Source of the DNA: an uncultured Bacteroidales bacterium
GTDB taxonomy: Bacteria; Bacteroidota; Bacteroidia; Bacteroidales; Bacteroidaceae
Assembly: GCA_937898885.1 (NCBI GenBank)
Contig: CALDKD010000035.1
Location: 18,260-82,259, forward strand
Direction of reading: 5' to 3'
Length of the DNA: 64,000 nucleotides
Shown: positions 52,638 to 61,755 of the stretch, in pieces
How the letters are laid out: every line of letters starts with the position of its first letter
How positions within the stretch are numbered: position 1 is the first letter of the stretch
Notes under the pieces: generated by a model
The model's input: only the letters and a program-made list of their open reading frames with translations
The model's database searches: none
Told to the model about the DNA's origin: nothing
Program-made: the position numbers and the translations under genes

Positions 52638-53906
52638 ATGTATAAAAAAAGAATTGCAGATGGCTTGCTGGCCAGAAAAATTGCAGGGAAAGGGGCTGTT
52701 CTGGTAGAAGGCCCGAAATGGTGTGGGAAGACTACAACCGCCACACAGCAGGCAAAAAGTCTATTGGACCTTGGTGACAGCAAAGTCTTGAAGAACAGCA
52801 GGACGATGTTCGAGATTGACCCAGACGTTCTTCTGGATGGAGTGACGCCCCGGTTGATTGATGAATGGCAGACTATTCCTGACCTATGGGATACAATCCG
52901 CAGTTCTGTTGACAAAAGAAGCGCGCCATCACAGTTCATTCTCACAGGGTCAGCGGTAACGCCGGAAGCTGAAGAGACCGTTCATAGCGGCACCGGTAGG
53001 ATTGGACGGCTCAGAATGCGAACGATGAGCCTTTATGAGTCTGGTGAATCATCCGGATCGGTCAGCATAGAAGACCTGTTCAACGGCAATAGAATCAATC
53101 CCCAACGAAATGCCTTGTCAATAGAGGATATTGCATATCTGGCATGCCGGGGAGGCTGGCCTGCCGCAACCATGATGGAAGGTGAGATAGCGCTGGACCA
53201 GGCTATCGACTATTATGATTCCGTAGTGGATTATGACATCAAGAGGGTTGACGGCGTAAGACGCGATTCACAAAGGGCACGCAGGCTCCTCCGTTCATTT
53301 GCAAGGAATATAGCCGCGCAAGTGTCATACGCTACATACAAAGCGGATATGGCAAGCAATGACTCCGATACTTTAGATGAGGATACTGTAGCGGACTATA
53401 TCAAAGCCTTGAAGAAATTGTATGTTGTAGAAGACCTGGAGGCCTGGAATCCGAACTTGAGAAGCAAGTCTGCCATCCGTACCAGCGACACCAGGCATCT
53501 GGTTGATCCGAGCATTGCCACAGCAGCCTTAGGCATAGGTCCAAGGGACCTGATAAACGATCTTGAGACATTCGGATTGATATTTGAGGACATGGCTGTG
53601 AGAGATCTTAGGGTATATGCGGAAGCTCTATCTGGAAAACTCTACCATTACCGTGATAACACGGGAGTGGAGTGCGATGCCGTGCTTCACAGAAGAAATG
53701 GCACATACGGGCTAATAGAAATCAAGCTGGGAGGAGAGAAGAAGATAAATGAAGGTGTTGAAAGTCTTATGACTTTAGCAGATAAGATTGATACTACAAA
53801 GATGTCAAAGCCTTCATTTATGATGGTGCTTACAGCCGTGGGAGATTATGCGTACACCCGACCTGATGGAATACATATTGTCCCAATAGGTTGTTTAAAA
53901 AACTAA
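52638..53906 (+). CDS. AAA_14 / DUF4143 ATPase
   Basis: 422 aa from the ATG at 52638; the TTG nine bases upstream was rejected. Walker A is VEGPKWCGKTTT (about 24-35), Walker B TPRLIDEWQTIPDLWD (about 73-88), and ILTGSAVTP a sensor stretch. The C-terminal DUF4143 part ends with a PD-(D/E)xK-like pattern: NTGVECDAVLHRRNGTYGLIEIKLGG. These ATPases are widespread in gut Bacteroidota; function is unknown, with DNA-repair or defence roles suggested for relatives. It is a single gene beside the VapE cassette and converges with the GT8 gene. Confidence 0.85.
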   Translation: MYKKRIADGLLARKIAGKGAVLVEGPKWCGKTTTATQQAKSLLDLGDSKVLKNSRTMFEIDPDVLLDGVTPRLIDEWQTIPDLWDTIRSSVDKRSAPSQFILTGSAVTPEAEETVHSGTGRIGRLRMRTMSLYESGESSGSVSIEDLFNGNRINPQRNALSIEDIAYLACRGGWPAATMMEGEIALDQAIDYYDSVVDYDIKRVDGVRRDSQRARRLLRSFARNIAAQVSYATYKADMASNDSDTLDEDTVADYIKALKKLYVVEDLEAWNPNLRSKSAIRTSDTRHLVDPSIATAALGIGPRDLINDLETFGLIFEDMAVRDLRVYAEALSGKLYHYRDNTGVECDAVLHRRNGTYGLIEIKLGGEKKINEGVESLMTLADKIDTTKMSKPSFMMVLTAVGDYAYTRPDGIHIVPIGCLKN

Positions 53907-53922
53907 GAATTAATCAGTACAC

Positions 53923-53943
53923 AAGTTTGTGGACCACAAACTT
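53923..53943. terminator. Possible convergent terminator
   Basis: Perfect inverted repeat AAGTTTGTGG/CCACAAACTT around a single A, between the AAA_14 and GT8 stop codons; no strong T-run. Confidence 0.4.
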
Positions 53944-54865
53944 ATGAACCAGACCTAATCTTCCGTCCTCTGTAAAGCCGCTGTGCCGTATCAATAAGCC
54001 AGCGCCCCGCCGCAGTCTTATACACCCGCCATAGGCACAGCATCTTCTTATTGACACACCACTCCGCCTTGACCTCATCAGGCAGAGAGTCATAGGTGCG
54101 CCACCACTGGCCGAACTTAACGGTAAAGAGGTTCCAGGGCTTGCCACCGGTATAGTGAATGGTGGCATCAGTCTGCACCTGATTCCACAACGACTCGGAA
54201 TACTGCGCCACAAAATCTGCCTTATACTGCGGCAGGAAGAATGTGCGTATGCCGTTATACAACGGGCTGAGCGGCACTACCCTGCCCTGACATACCTGAT
54301 TCAAGGCATCCTGATCAGGGAACTCCAGCCAGTCAACACGGCAGGCATCCATCAGACGCTGACTTACATTCCCTGCCCGCATCGCCGCAAGGTTCATCAA
54401 CAGGAAGCCCGAGTTGAAATATGTGCGCGGATTGCAGCCCAACGCCTTGAAGCGCTCAGCCTGATTCTCTATCGGTGCCTCGAACACCACGCCGAGGTAA
54501 TTGTCACCTAAATCGGTCTCAATGTATAGCCGCGATACGTCCTGACGGATTATCACATCGCAGTCAACATACAGCACCTTGTCGTACTCCGGCAATATCT
54601 CAGGCAGCAGCAGGCGGAACGATGCGGCCTCGGAGTATCGCGGATCGGTATATACATCCTTCAGGCGGCCCCCAAGGTTGATGTACTCGAATTCCAGACG
54701 GCCGGCACCAAGGCGCGACAGCTTGTCCTGCATACGCTGCGGAATAGGCTCGGAAACCAAACAAATTATGCGGAACTGACCGGCTGAACTGTCAAGCAGG
54801 GAGCGCAGCGTTGTGGCAGCCGGCACGAAATAGTTGGGAGTGAATGCTATGACTATGGGAATCAT
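53942..54865 (-). CDS. Glycosyltransferase family 8
   Basis: 307 aa GT-A fold. MIPIVIAFTPNYFVPAATTLRSLLD at the N-terminus, KVLYVDCDVIIRQDV (D-C-D metal motif, about 98-102), YFNSGFLLMNL and HYTGGKPWN are all GT8 hallmarks (LgtC-like). Retaining transferase, donor commonly UDP-Gal or UDP-Glc. Last gene of the AT-rich part of the capsule locus, converging with the AAA_14 gene. Confidence 0.92.
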   Translation of the reverse strand: MIPIVIAFTPNYFVPAATTLRSLLDSSAGQFRIICLVSEPIPQRMQDKLSRLGAGRLEFEYINLGGRLKDVYTDPRYSEAASFRLLLPEILPEYDKVLYVDCDVIIRQDVSRLYIETDLGDNYLGVVFEAPIENQAERFKALGCNPRTYFNSGFLLMNLAAMRAGNVSQRLMDACRVDWLEFPDQDALNQVCQGRVVPLSPLYNGIRTFFLPQYKADFVAQYSESLWNQVQTDATIHYTGGKPWNLFTVKFGQWWRTYDSLPDEVKAEWCVNKKMLCLWRVYKTAAGRWLIDTAQRLYRGRKIRSGS

Positions 54866-54868
54866 ATA

Positions 54869-55948
54869 TTATTTTTTATCAACCCGTCCGCCACTGACAA
54901 AGGCCAACGTCTTTGGCATAAACCTATTCAGGAGCCAATATATAAACAGGCAGGCAATCAGCACCACCACAGGTACGAACAGATATCTTATCCACGAACC
55001 TAATAACCCATCGCCGAACACACGCAGAAACAGGCCTTTGGTCCAGCCTAGAATGTAAATCTCGTGTGTGGCATAAATAATGAATACGGCAGATGCCAGA
55101 TTGCACATTCTGCTGCAACGATTCTCGTTATCAATAAGTTTATCGCAGATATTCATAAAGGTAATCATACCAAACGGATAGAAGGCACGCAACAGCCATT
55201 CGTGATATGCGGATGAATTCCAGTATGAGGCAACCAACAAGGTAATCACTGCAATAACAGCGGCTGGCCACTTGATGCTACGGCACAACTGTAACATATT
55301 AACGCGATATATACCCATCCAGGTACCCACACCGAAAAAGAATATAGCTCTCATTGCCGGGAGGGACGGATTCAACGGAGATGCATAAGCCGCAAAAAGT
55401 AATGCCAGACTAAGCCACTTAAACCTTTTAACCACAAAATACCATAATGGAGCAAGAATGGACATAAGCATCAAGTCGCGCATAAAATAAAGCGGAAAAT
55501 TAGCAGGACCGGACCAAAACCAATTTACCACATTCAACTGACGCACGTATGCCATTCCCTCGTCCTCGCCAAGACCAAGCTTAACAAATATCCAGCTTTT
55601 TATTATGGTTGCTACTATTACCAGCAGGTTCCATATCAAATACGGTATCAACAGTGAATTAACGCGCTTCTTCCACTTACCTAATACCCAGCTAAAGCTG
55701 AACTCACCATCCTTCAGATTACGGAATAACAAGTATCCTGAAAAAGCATAGAACCAACATACCGCTATTCTGGCAAAATTATGAGATACCATCTCTGAGA
55801 AGAAATGATAAGCGTTCCAACCAGATAATTCATTTGTAATCTCTACATTGCCAAAACCTAATGAATGCGCAAACACAACCAAGACAATAAGCGGGAACCG
55901 CATTGCCTTAATCAAAGTAAACTGACGGGAATCAAGTGTATTATTCAT
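54869..55948 (-). CDS. Acyltransferase 3 family membrane protein
   Basis: 359 aa with about ten hydrophobic helices. N-terminal IKAMRFPLIVLVVFAHSLGFGN contains the conserved membrane His, and WFYAFSGYLLFRN the F-x-S-G-Y/F motif. It moves an O-acetyl or other acyl group across the membrane to decorate sugars, here probably the capsule. ATGA overlap with the pyruvyl transferase gene. A second family member is at 62742-63848. Confidence 0.88.
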   Translation of the reverse strand: MNNTLDSRQFTLIKAMRFPLIVLVVFAHSLGFGNVEITNELSGWNAYHFFSEMVSHNFARIAVCWFYAFSGYLLFRNLKDGEFSFSWVLGKWKKRVNSLLIPYLIWNLLVIVATIIKSWIFVKLGLGEDEGMAYVRQLNVVNWFWSGPANFPLYFMRDLMLMSILAPLWYFVVKRFKWLSLALLFAAYASPLNPSLPAMRAIFFFGVGTWMGIYRVNMLQLCRSIKWPAAVIAVITLLVASYWNSSAYHEWLLRAFYPFGMITFMNICDKLIDNENRCSRMCNLASAVFIIYATHEIYILGWTKGLFLRVFGDGLLGSWIRYLFVPVVVLIACLFIYWLLNRFMPKTLAFVSGGRVDKK

Positions 55949-57054
55949 TTTTCAACAATTTTGCTGACTAACCATTCCTTTGACGAAGCGACCTTGTCAG
56001 AAATGACTTGATCGATTTCTGCATAATCAATAGGAAGTAGAATATCTTCTGAGTATTTGCACACCAGTCTATTACCAATCCCGAGATTGTCAAGCATACT
56101 TTTCATTCTTATGTTGATGTGCTCCTTCCTGTTTACGACACAGAAAGGTTTCTTGAATATCAAGGAGAAGGCTGTGGCGTGAAAAGAATTGCTGATGATA
56201 AAAGATGCTTTGGAAATCAATCTGACGAAGTCTTCCGGACCGGAAGTGTTGAAATTCTTGTCCGCCCATCTACACATATATGCTCCGATAGCATATATTT
56301 TCCAGCCTGTTTTCGCTTTTATTTCTACAGCAATTCTTTCTATTGTCGGAGACTCATCCGTAAGATAGACAAGAATGTAATCTGAATGGGGTTTCAAAGT
56401 GCTTAGTGTTGCCTCATACTCCCATTCATCTTTATCAATTAGGAATACCGGGTCACACACATCAACTCCGGATGTATGCCCTAATTCCTCCAATAGATGC
56501 AAGGATGCCTTCTCTCTTATTGATATTGCGTCAAAATGAGATATTTTTTCTCTTACAAAGTCAAAAGCATCGATGGCGATGTCATTTGTCGCGAATGATG
56601 CGGCATAGCTGATACGTCTAGTAGTCTTTTCTCCGAAGTCAAGATAGAATGCCGGATCCTTGCCATTCTGGAACTGAGTATTCCAGATTTGATCACTGCC
56701 GGCTATATAAATGTCCGCGTTCGGAGGACTGTCGTGCAATTCCTGATATGTACCATAACGGGGTGTCAATTTGAAGTGCGATGAATTGAAACGATCGTAG
56801 GCCTTTTTACGTCTTACGGCAGGAATCCTCTTTGGAAGTTTCAGAAGAATATAAATCCATCTGAGGAATGGTTTATTATATTTCCCACTGACAAATGTGA
56901 GAGGATAGTATCCGAAGGGTGTCAAGTAGTCCGGTTTATAGTCGATGATTTCAACATCGTGACCTAAATCGGTAAGGAATTTCAAGAGCGCAAACGCCTG
57001 AAGCGAGGCTCCATAGTTATTCACGTCGTGACAGGTGATGGTCTTGATAATCAT
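55945..57054 (-). CDS. Polysaccharide pyruvyl transferase family protein
   Basis: 369 aa. MIIKTITCHDVNNYGASLQAFALLKFL and DIYIAGSDQIWNTQF are the N-terminal PS_pyruv_trans pattern; the C-terminal half (ILVYLTDESPTIERIAVEIK ... FIISNSFHATAFSLIFKKPFCVVNRKE) is the GT-B-like donor domain. Adds a pyruvyl ketal to sugars from phosphoenolpyruvate in characterised members. TAATG junction with the FrhB-like gene, a pairing seen in many capsule loci. Confidence 0.9.
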   Translation of the reverse strand: MIIKTITCHDVNNYGASLQAFALLKFLTDLGHDVEIIDYKPDYLTPFGYYPLTFVSGKYNKPFLRWIYILLKLPKRIPAVRRKKAYDRFNSSHFKLTPRYGTYQELHDSPPNADIYIAGSDQIWNTQFQNGKDPAFYLDFGEKTTRRISYAASFATNDIAIDAFDFVREKISHFDAISIREKASLHLLEELGHTSGVDVCDPVFLIDKDEWEYEATLSTLKPHSDYILVYLTDESPTIERIAVEIKAKTGWKIYAIGAYMCRWADKNFNTSGPEDFVRLISKASFIISNSFHATAFSLIFKKPFCVVNRKEHINIRMKSMLDNLGIGNRLVCKYSEDILLPIDYAEIDQVISDKVASSKEWLVSKIVEK

Positions 57055-58220
57055 TATCCTTTGGATTTGATAGAAATATTTGTGATTCGCGAGACAAACT
57101 CATAACTGCGGACAAAGATGGATGGTTTCAGCTTATGTAATATCCACTTTGTCCTTTTTATCCCGCCATTCTTGAATAATTTCCAGAACAAATCGGAATA
57201 CTGTGATTTTGAAGTGGACGTTTCAATCCCATGATTGCCGGAAAGTGCTTTTTCATAAGAAGATTCTATTCTGACAAGATCAACGGACCCTATCAAGGCC
57301 TTCCCTTTTTCTGTGTATGCCAGGACTAAAGAAACACCTTTGTCTCTATCCAATTCTGGATGAGCATTCTCAATTCCCCAAAAATCTCCCAAAGCAATAT
57401 CACTGCCACTTCTCCCACATTTTGCAGGGCAATCGTGGCAAGACCTACGGAGCATCAGATTTTGAAGGAATCCGTTGATGTAGATGTTGGTTTTCATCGG
57501 GTCCCTAAAGCCCTCTCGCATCCCGGTTTCGTCCGAACAATAGGCCGAAATATCATATTGTCCCCATCCGTATTTCTTGTCTCTGAAGGAAATTGCTGAA
57601 ACATATTGAGGCTGAAGGTCTTTGAATATGTACTTGTCTCTATATTGTCTCCACACTAATGGGCTTGGAACTCCGTGACAGACGACTTCAACAGTAGTGA
57701 GATTGTCGTATTCCCTGGAGAGGAAGTGCTTCAATCCTGCAATCTGGCAGGATGTTCCTGAAAACAGCACCAGTCTTCCTTGTTTAAGAAAGCCAAGTAC
57801 AAGTTGAAACGAAAAGCCAAGATTGCTCTGAACATACTTTGAACCTTGGAATAATACGATATCCTCAATTCTCTCAATGAAATCATGAACAACGTTCCAG
57901 TTTTTGTCAAAACGAGCGCCAAACACCACGCCTCCTTTTTTAAGAATTTCTTCTGCAAGTACAGGAAACACTCCTCCCGATGTGCTTGACCGCCTGTTCT
58001 GTTCGTCCTTTGAGTACGCTGCATATGTGGAAAGAGGAGCCCGCTCGGGAAAAGGATTCTCATAGGGGCATACCTTATTGCATTTTCCACAATCAATGCA
58101 GACTTCTTTCTGGACAACAGGATAATCAAAACCCTGTTCATCCTGTTTAAAAGAGATGCATTTTTTAGGGCAAACCTGGATGCATGCCGAACAGCCACAA
58201 CATTTGATTGATTGAATCAT
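57054..58220 (-). CDS. FrhB-like iron-sulfur flavoprotein
   Basis: 388 aa from the ATG at 58220; the in-frame TTG six codons upstream was rejected. Two [4Fe-4S] motifs lie at the N-terminus (CCGCSACIQVCPKKC and CIDCGKCNKVCPYENP), then the FrhB/FdhB N and C regions (FSGTSCQIAGLKHFL, CHGVPSPLVW, CHDCPAKCGRSGSDIALGDFWGI). Coenzyme F420-hydrogenase beta-subunit homologues in capsule loci of bacteria without F420 have no proven function. The strict coupling to the pyruvyl transferase suggests a reductive step linked to it. Confidence 0.88.
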   Translation of the reverse strand: MIQSIKCCGCSACIQVCPKKCISFKQDEQGFDYPVVQKEVCIDCGKCNKVCPYENPFPERAPLSTYAAYSKDEQNRRSSTSGGVFPVLAEEILKKGGVVFGARFDKNWNVVHDFIERIEDIVLFQGSKYVQSNLGFSFQLVLGFLKQGRLVLFSGTSCQIAGLKHFLSREYDNLTTVEVVCHGVPSPLVWRQYRDKYIFKDLQPQYVSAISFRDKKYGWGQYDISAYCSDETGMREGFRDPMKTNIYINGFLQNLMLRRSCHDCPAKCGRSGSDIALGDFWGIENAHPELDRDKGVSLVLAYTEKGKALIGSVDLVRIESSYEKALSGNHGIETSTSKSQYSDLFWKLFKNGGIKRTKWILHKLKPSIFVRSYEFVSRITNISIKSKG

Positions 58221-58234
58221 AATGAGAATTAAGC

Positions 58235-59206
58235 TCAAGGATTTTTCTTGATTATCTCAAGGATGGAAACGTATTGCGCATTTGATGAACAAGTGTCTCT
58301 GTTGATTGAAGATAACAGCCGTGAGGAATTGCTTTCGTTTAAAAGATTAAGAATCTTTTCGGCAATTTCCTTATGATTATGAGGATTATTAATGATATCG
58401 TCAGAGCCTGTTCTCATAATACCCAAAGCGCCAACGTTTTTTGACATCAGAAGAGCGCAATTGCAATTTAAGGCATCCGCAACAACAAGCCCGAAGGATT
58501 CAACCTCGGAATTAATGACAACCAAAGCGACATTGTCTAAAGAAGAATAAAAATCATCTTTTGCAAGATGCCCCATTTGTGTCACAAATGGGAATTGCAT
58601 CAGATTGTCATTGTCTGAATACATCCTTCCGTATGCCTTTATGGAGATATCAAATCCTTTCTCACGAAGGATTTCCACGGCTTTGCATACGTCAAGATTG
58701 TTTTTAATCATTCTGTTTCCGCCAGCTAAGGCAATACTGTATGGCTCTTTTTCACGTTTCTTCCGGACATTAATCTCTATTCCGTTATTTGCAAAAACAA
58801 TCTTGTTCGCGTAATTTGGGAATCTTTCCTTTAACCACAGTGCATAGTTCTCAGAAACAGCAATGATTTTTGATGAAAGTGCCAGAATATTATCTTCAAG
58901 AATGAGCGTTTTGGAGGAAGCGTTAAGTTTGTTTATCTCATTCTCAAAACGCATGCACCCATGCATAAGGTAGAAAATTCTTTTCTTGAGTATCTTGAAG
59001 ATGTAATACTCCGCGCTGTTAATTTGCCCGGATATTATGATATCACGATATTTGATATCTTTAATAAACCGCTCTATTTTTTTGATAACTTTATTCGTAG
59101 AGCGAATATAGTCCAAACGTTTGTCTGCGACCTCAATTAGTGACCGATTGACATTTGACGGACCAGAATTCTGCAGATATGTACCCAACAAATAGACTTT
59201 TCTCAT
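58235..59206 (-). CDS. Glycosyltransferase family 4
   Basis: 323 aa, shorter than usual GT4. MRKVYLLGTYLQNSGPSNVNRSLIE is the acceptor-domain start; the donor domain has IALAGGNRMIKNNLDVCKAV, VVINSEVESFGLVVADALNCNCALLMS (E-x7-D variant of E-x7-E) near the C-terminus. AT-rich gene. ATGA overlap with the GT4 gene upstream. Confidence 0.82.
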   Translation of the reverse strand: MRKVYLLGTYLQNSGPSNVNRSLIEVADKRLDYIRSTNKVIKKIERFIKDIKYRDIIISGQINSAEYYIFKILKKRIFYLMHGCMRFENEINKLNASSKTLILEDNILALSSKIIAVSENYALWLKERFPNYANKIVFANNGIEINVRKKREKEPYSIALAGGNRMIKNNLDVCKAVEILREKGFDISIKAYGRMYSDNDNLMQFPFVTQMGHLAKDDFYSSLDNVALVVINSEVESFGLVVADALNCNCALLMSKNVGALGIMRTGSDDIINNPHNHKEIAEKILNLLNESNSSRLLSSINRDTCSSNAQYVSILEIIKKNP

Positions 59207-60285
59207 TTTTCGTAACTTTCCAAATAGTGTGAAGCGGTTATGCGGATGTCATACTTCTCGAATGCGCTTTTGCATGATTTTGACATTCCCTTGAGACCAT
59301 CCTCGTCAATTTGCAAGAATGTCTTCATTGCTTCTGTGTAAGAATCTTCGTCTGCACATTTGGAAAGGATGCCTATGCTTGGCGTTACAACATCAACTAT
59401 CCCTCCGACTGGAGTGCAAATTGGAATACATCCTACGGCTAATGACTCAAGAAGCACTACAGGCAGACCTTCATACACAGATGACAGGCACATACCGTCG
59501 GCTTTTGCCAGTAGCGTTGGAACATCATCTCTCTGGTCAAGGAAGATTATCCTGTCTGAAAAATATGGTTTCATCTCATTATATATACCTACGTCCTGAA
59601 TGCATCCTGCAATATACAACTGAACATCATATCCTTCTTTAATGAGCCGGTCAAATACCCGGCAAAGCATAACCTGATTCTTTGCCTGACATACTCTTCC
59701 TGCATTCAAGAATACCTTTGTATTGGAAGAGACCCGTTCAATTGTATCAGGGTATTCTGTATTAATAGTCGGCTTTGATATTCCATTCATTATCATGTAA
59801 CTGGAACAGCCATATAATTGTCTGAAAGATTCCTGAGAAGCCGGAGAGATTGTAATAGCCCGTATCCAACCTTTTATAAAGAATGCTTTTTTAATTCTGA
59901 TAAGCTTAATATCCCAAGGAGGGCTTTCGTGGAAAGCATCACTATGCAGGGTGTAGAAGAAAGTCACCTTTTTATGAAGCAGCCATATCGCAATAATATA
60001 GTAATAAAAATAACCGTGTATATGAACAATATCATAATGGCCCTTTTGTATGGTAAAAAACACCTTGATGATTTCCTTAAAAGGCTTCTTGGTATCATCA
60101 GTTTTCCCAAGATCAAGTGTTTTTACAGAAGAGGAAAGTTTATGGAAGAACAGGTCGTCACTCTTCGGTTTGAATATGGTGCCGACAGTCACATTCTGAG
60201 TTTTTGCCATCTCATTGGCGAGATTGCAGACCATAGATTCTATACCGCCAGCACCGAGCGATTTGTGAAAATGAAGGATTTTCAT
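59203..60285 (-). CDS. Glycosyltransferase family 4
   Basis: 360 aa GT-B fold: MKILHFHKSLGAGGIESMVCNLA (GGIE glycine loop), FLNAGRVCQAKNQVMLCRVFDRL, and SVYEGLPVVLLESLAVGCIPICT (E-x7-E). ATGA overlaps on both sides tie it to the acetyltransferase and the next GT4. Confidence 0.92.
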   Translation of the reverse strand: MKILHFHKSLGAGGIESMVCNLANEMAKTQNVTVGTIFKPKSDDLFFHKLSSSVKTLDLGKTDDTKKPFKEIIKVFFTIQKGHYDIVHIHGYFYYYIIAIWLLHKKVTFFYTLHSDAFHESPPWDIKLIRIKKAFFIKGWIRAITISPASQESFRQLYGCSSYMIMNGISKPTINTEYPDTIERVSSNTKVFLNAGRVCQAKNQVMLCRVFDRLIKEGYDVQLYIAGCIQDVGIYNEMKPYFSDRIIFLDQRDDVPTLLAKADGMCLSSVYEGLPVVLLESLAVGCIPICTPVGGIVDVVTPSIGILSKCADEDSYTEAMKTFLQIDEDGLKGMSKSCKSAFEKYDIRITASHYLESYEK

Positions 60286-60746
60286 TTCTCCACAATTTTA
60301 GCGGGTACGCCTACCACCGTTACGCCAGGCTCTAGAACGTCCGTAACAACAACGGCCCCTGCCCCTATTCTAATGCCGTCGGCAATTCGTATTCCGCCAA
60401 GTATCTGGGCAAACTGTCCGATATCAACATTGTTCCCAATAATAGGCGAGTCATCTGGGTATCCGCCAGTACTGCCAATGCAGCAGTTGCCGTGGATAAT
60501 GCAATTCTTGCCTATTCTGGCCTTGGGATTCACGATGACAGAACCATAATGCTCTATCTTAAGCCCTTCGTCAAAACATCCGGCGCTGATTATGAACCCA
60601 AGTTTTGCTCCCAAACGGTTTTTTCGGGATTTATACCAGAATCTGAAAATGCCGGAATGGGATTCCTCTCCTCGAAGCATCTTGATGTACTTACGAATAT
60701 AATACCCCTCAGGGCGGATTATAAATTCAAGTATTTGTTCTTTCAT
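60282..60746 (-). CDS. Hexapeptide-repeat O-acetyltransferase, serine acetyltransferase-like
   Basis: 154 aa. The left-handed beta-helix hexapeptides run through VNPKARIGKNCIIHGNCCIGSTGG and IIGNNVDIGQFAQILGGIRIADGIRIGAGAVVVTDV, ending VVGVPAKIVEK. His in NCIIHGN is the likely catalytic base. In capsule loci such proteins acetylate sugars with acetyl-CoA. ATGA overlap with the downstream GT4. Confidence 0.88.
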   Translation of the reverse strand: MKEQILEFIIRPEGYYIRKYIKMLRGEESHSGIFRFWYKSRKNRLGAKLGFIISAGCFDEGLKIEHYGSVIVNPKARIGKNCIIHGNCCIGSTGGYPDDSPIIGNNVDIGQFAQILGGIRIADGIRIGAGAVVVTDVLEPGVTVVGVPAKIVEK

Positions 60747-60819
60747 ATTATGTTAATTCCAACCATAATTACCACTTGTATTTTCAAATGAATACTATCA
60801 AGAAAAGTTTATAGGTAAG

Positions 60820-61755
60820 TTACGAAATATCACATATTATTTCTTCTAAATAACGCGAATCACACAAAGAAGTTGATATTCTACCAGTTTTTACTTCGTT
60901 TACATATTTGTTTTTAACTGGAATTTTCTCTTTAGCTCCCATCAAATACCATTCATATTCTATATCGACATGTCCTATGTCAACAGCCTGAATACCGCAG
61001 ACTGAAAGATCATAAGCCAAAACTGTAGCAGTCTGCCCTAAAGCGAGTAGTACTAATCTATCCTTTGAATTAGCTTTAACAATTTGAAGAATCTTGTCAT
61101 AACAATCAAACGCATTTGCAGCGGGACAAATGATACGTCTTACACTGGTAGAGTTATTGAACAAATCGTTTCCAATACCTAAACGACTATATTTTCCTTC
61201 AACTATTAATATATCTCTACTGTTCCATATCATTTTTAACCTATTGATATAGTACGGAAAAGAAGTAATATCAGTTCTATGAAGATAGAATCTGGTAAAA
61301 GTAGTATCACCACATATCTTACCGTTTTGAAACAATTCATCCAGCATTCCCTTCCTAGACAAATACTCTCGCATAAAAAACAAGCGATCATACCCAGAAT
61401 ACACTGAAGCTTTCTTAAAAGGGAATGGTAAACATACCAAAAGATTATCATTTTGACTAATTAACACCTCGTATAAACGTTTTGACAATTCCACATCAAA
61501 ATCCTGAAATGAATCTACGCCAAAATTTTCTTTATTACCTTTATCCAACCAATGGCTAATCATTTGTAATTCTCCATCACCGAACCGACATACAGAGCAT
61601 TTATTATCAAGAATATAATTACATGTTTGTAAAGAATCTAATATATTCATCTCATTTCTAGTTCGTCTAGTTCTTATATAACGGAAATAATACCCAGGAG
61701 AGTAAACTAGGCGCCATACTACATTCTTTATTTTTTCAAGGAAATTATTAAGCAT
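60820..61755 (-). CDS. GT-D fold (DUF1792-like) glycosyltransferase
   Basis: 311 aa from the ATG at 61755; the TTG four codons upstream was rejected. CSVCRFGDGELQMI (about 55-70) carries the E/D motif, and LLVCLPFPFK, CGDTTFTRFYL, IVEGKYSRLGIGNDLF, LLALGQTATVLAYDL and the GHVDIEYEWYLMGAKEKIPVKNKY tail match the DUF1792/GT-D family, whose known members extend O-glycans with glucose in streptococci. Overlaps the GT14 stop by 8 bp. Strongly AT-rich. Confidence 0.82.
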   Translation of the reverse strand: MLNNFLEKIKNVVWRLVYSPGYYFRYIRTRRTRNEMNILDSLQTCNYILDNKCSVCRFGDGELQMISHWLDKGNKENFGVDSFQDFDVELSKRLYEVLISQNDNLLVCLPFPFKKASVYSGYDRLFFMREYLSRKGMLDELFQNGKICGDTTFTRFYLHRTDITSFPYYINRLKMIWNSRDILIVEGKYSRLGIGNDLFNNSTSVRRIICPAANAFDCYDKILQIVKANSKDRLVLLALGQTATVLAYDLSVCGIQAVDIGHVDIEYEWYLMGAKEKIPVKNKYVNEVKTGRISTSLCDSRYLEEIICDIS

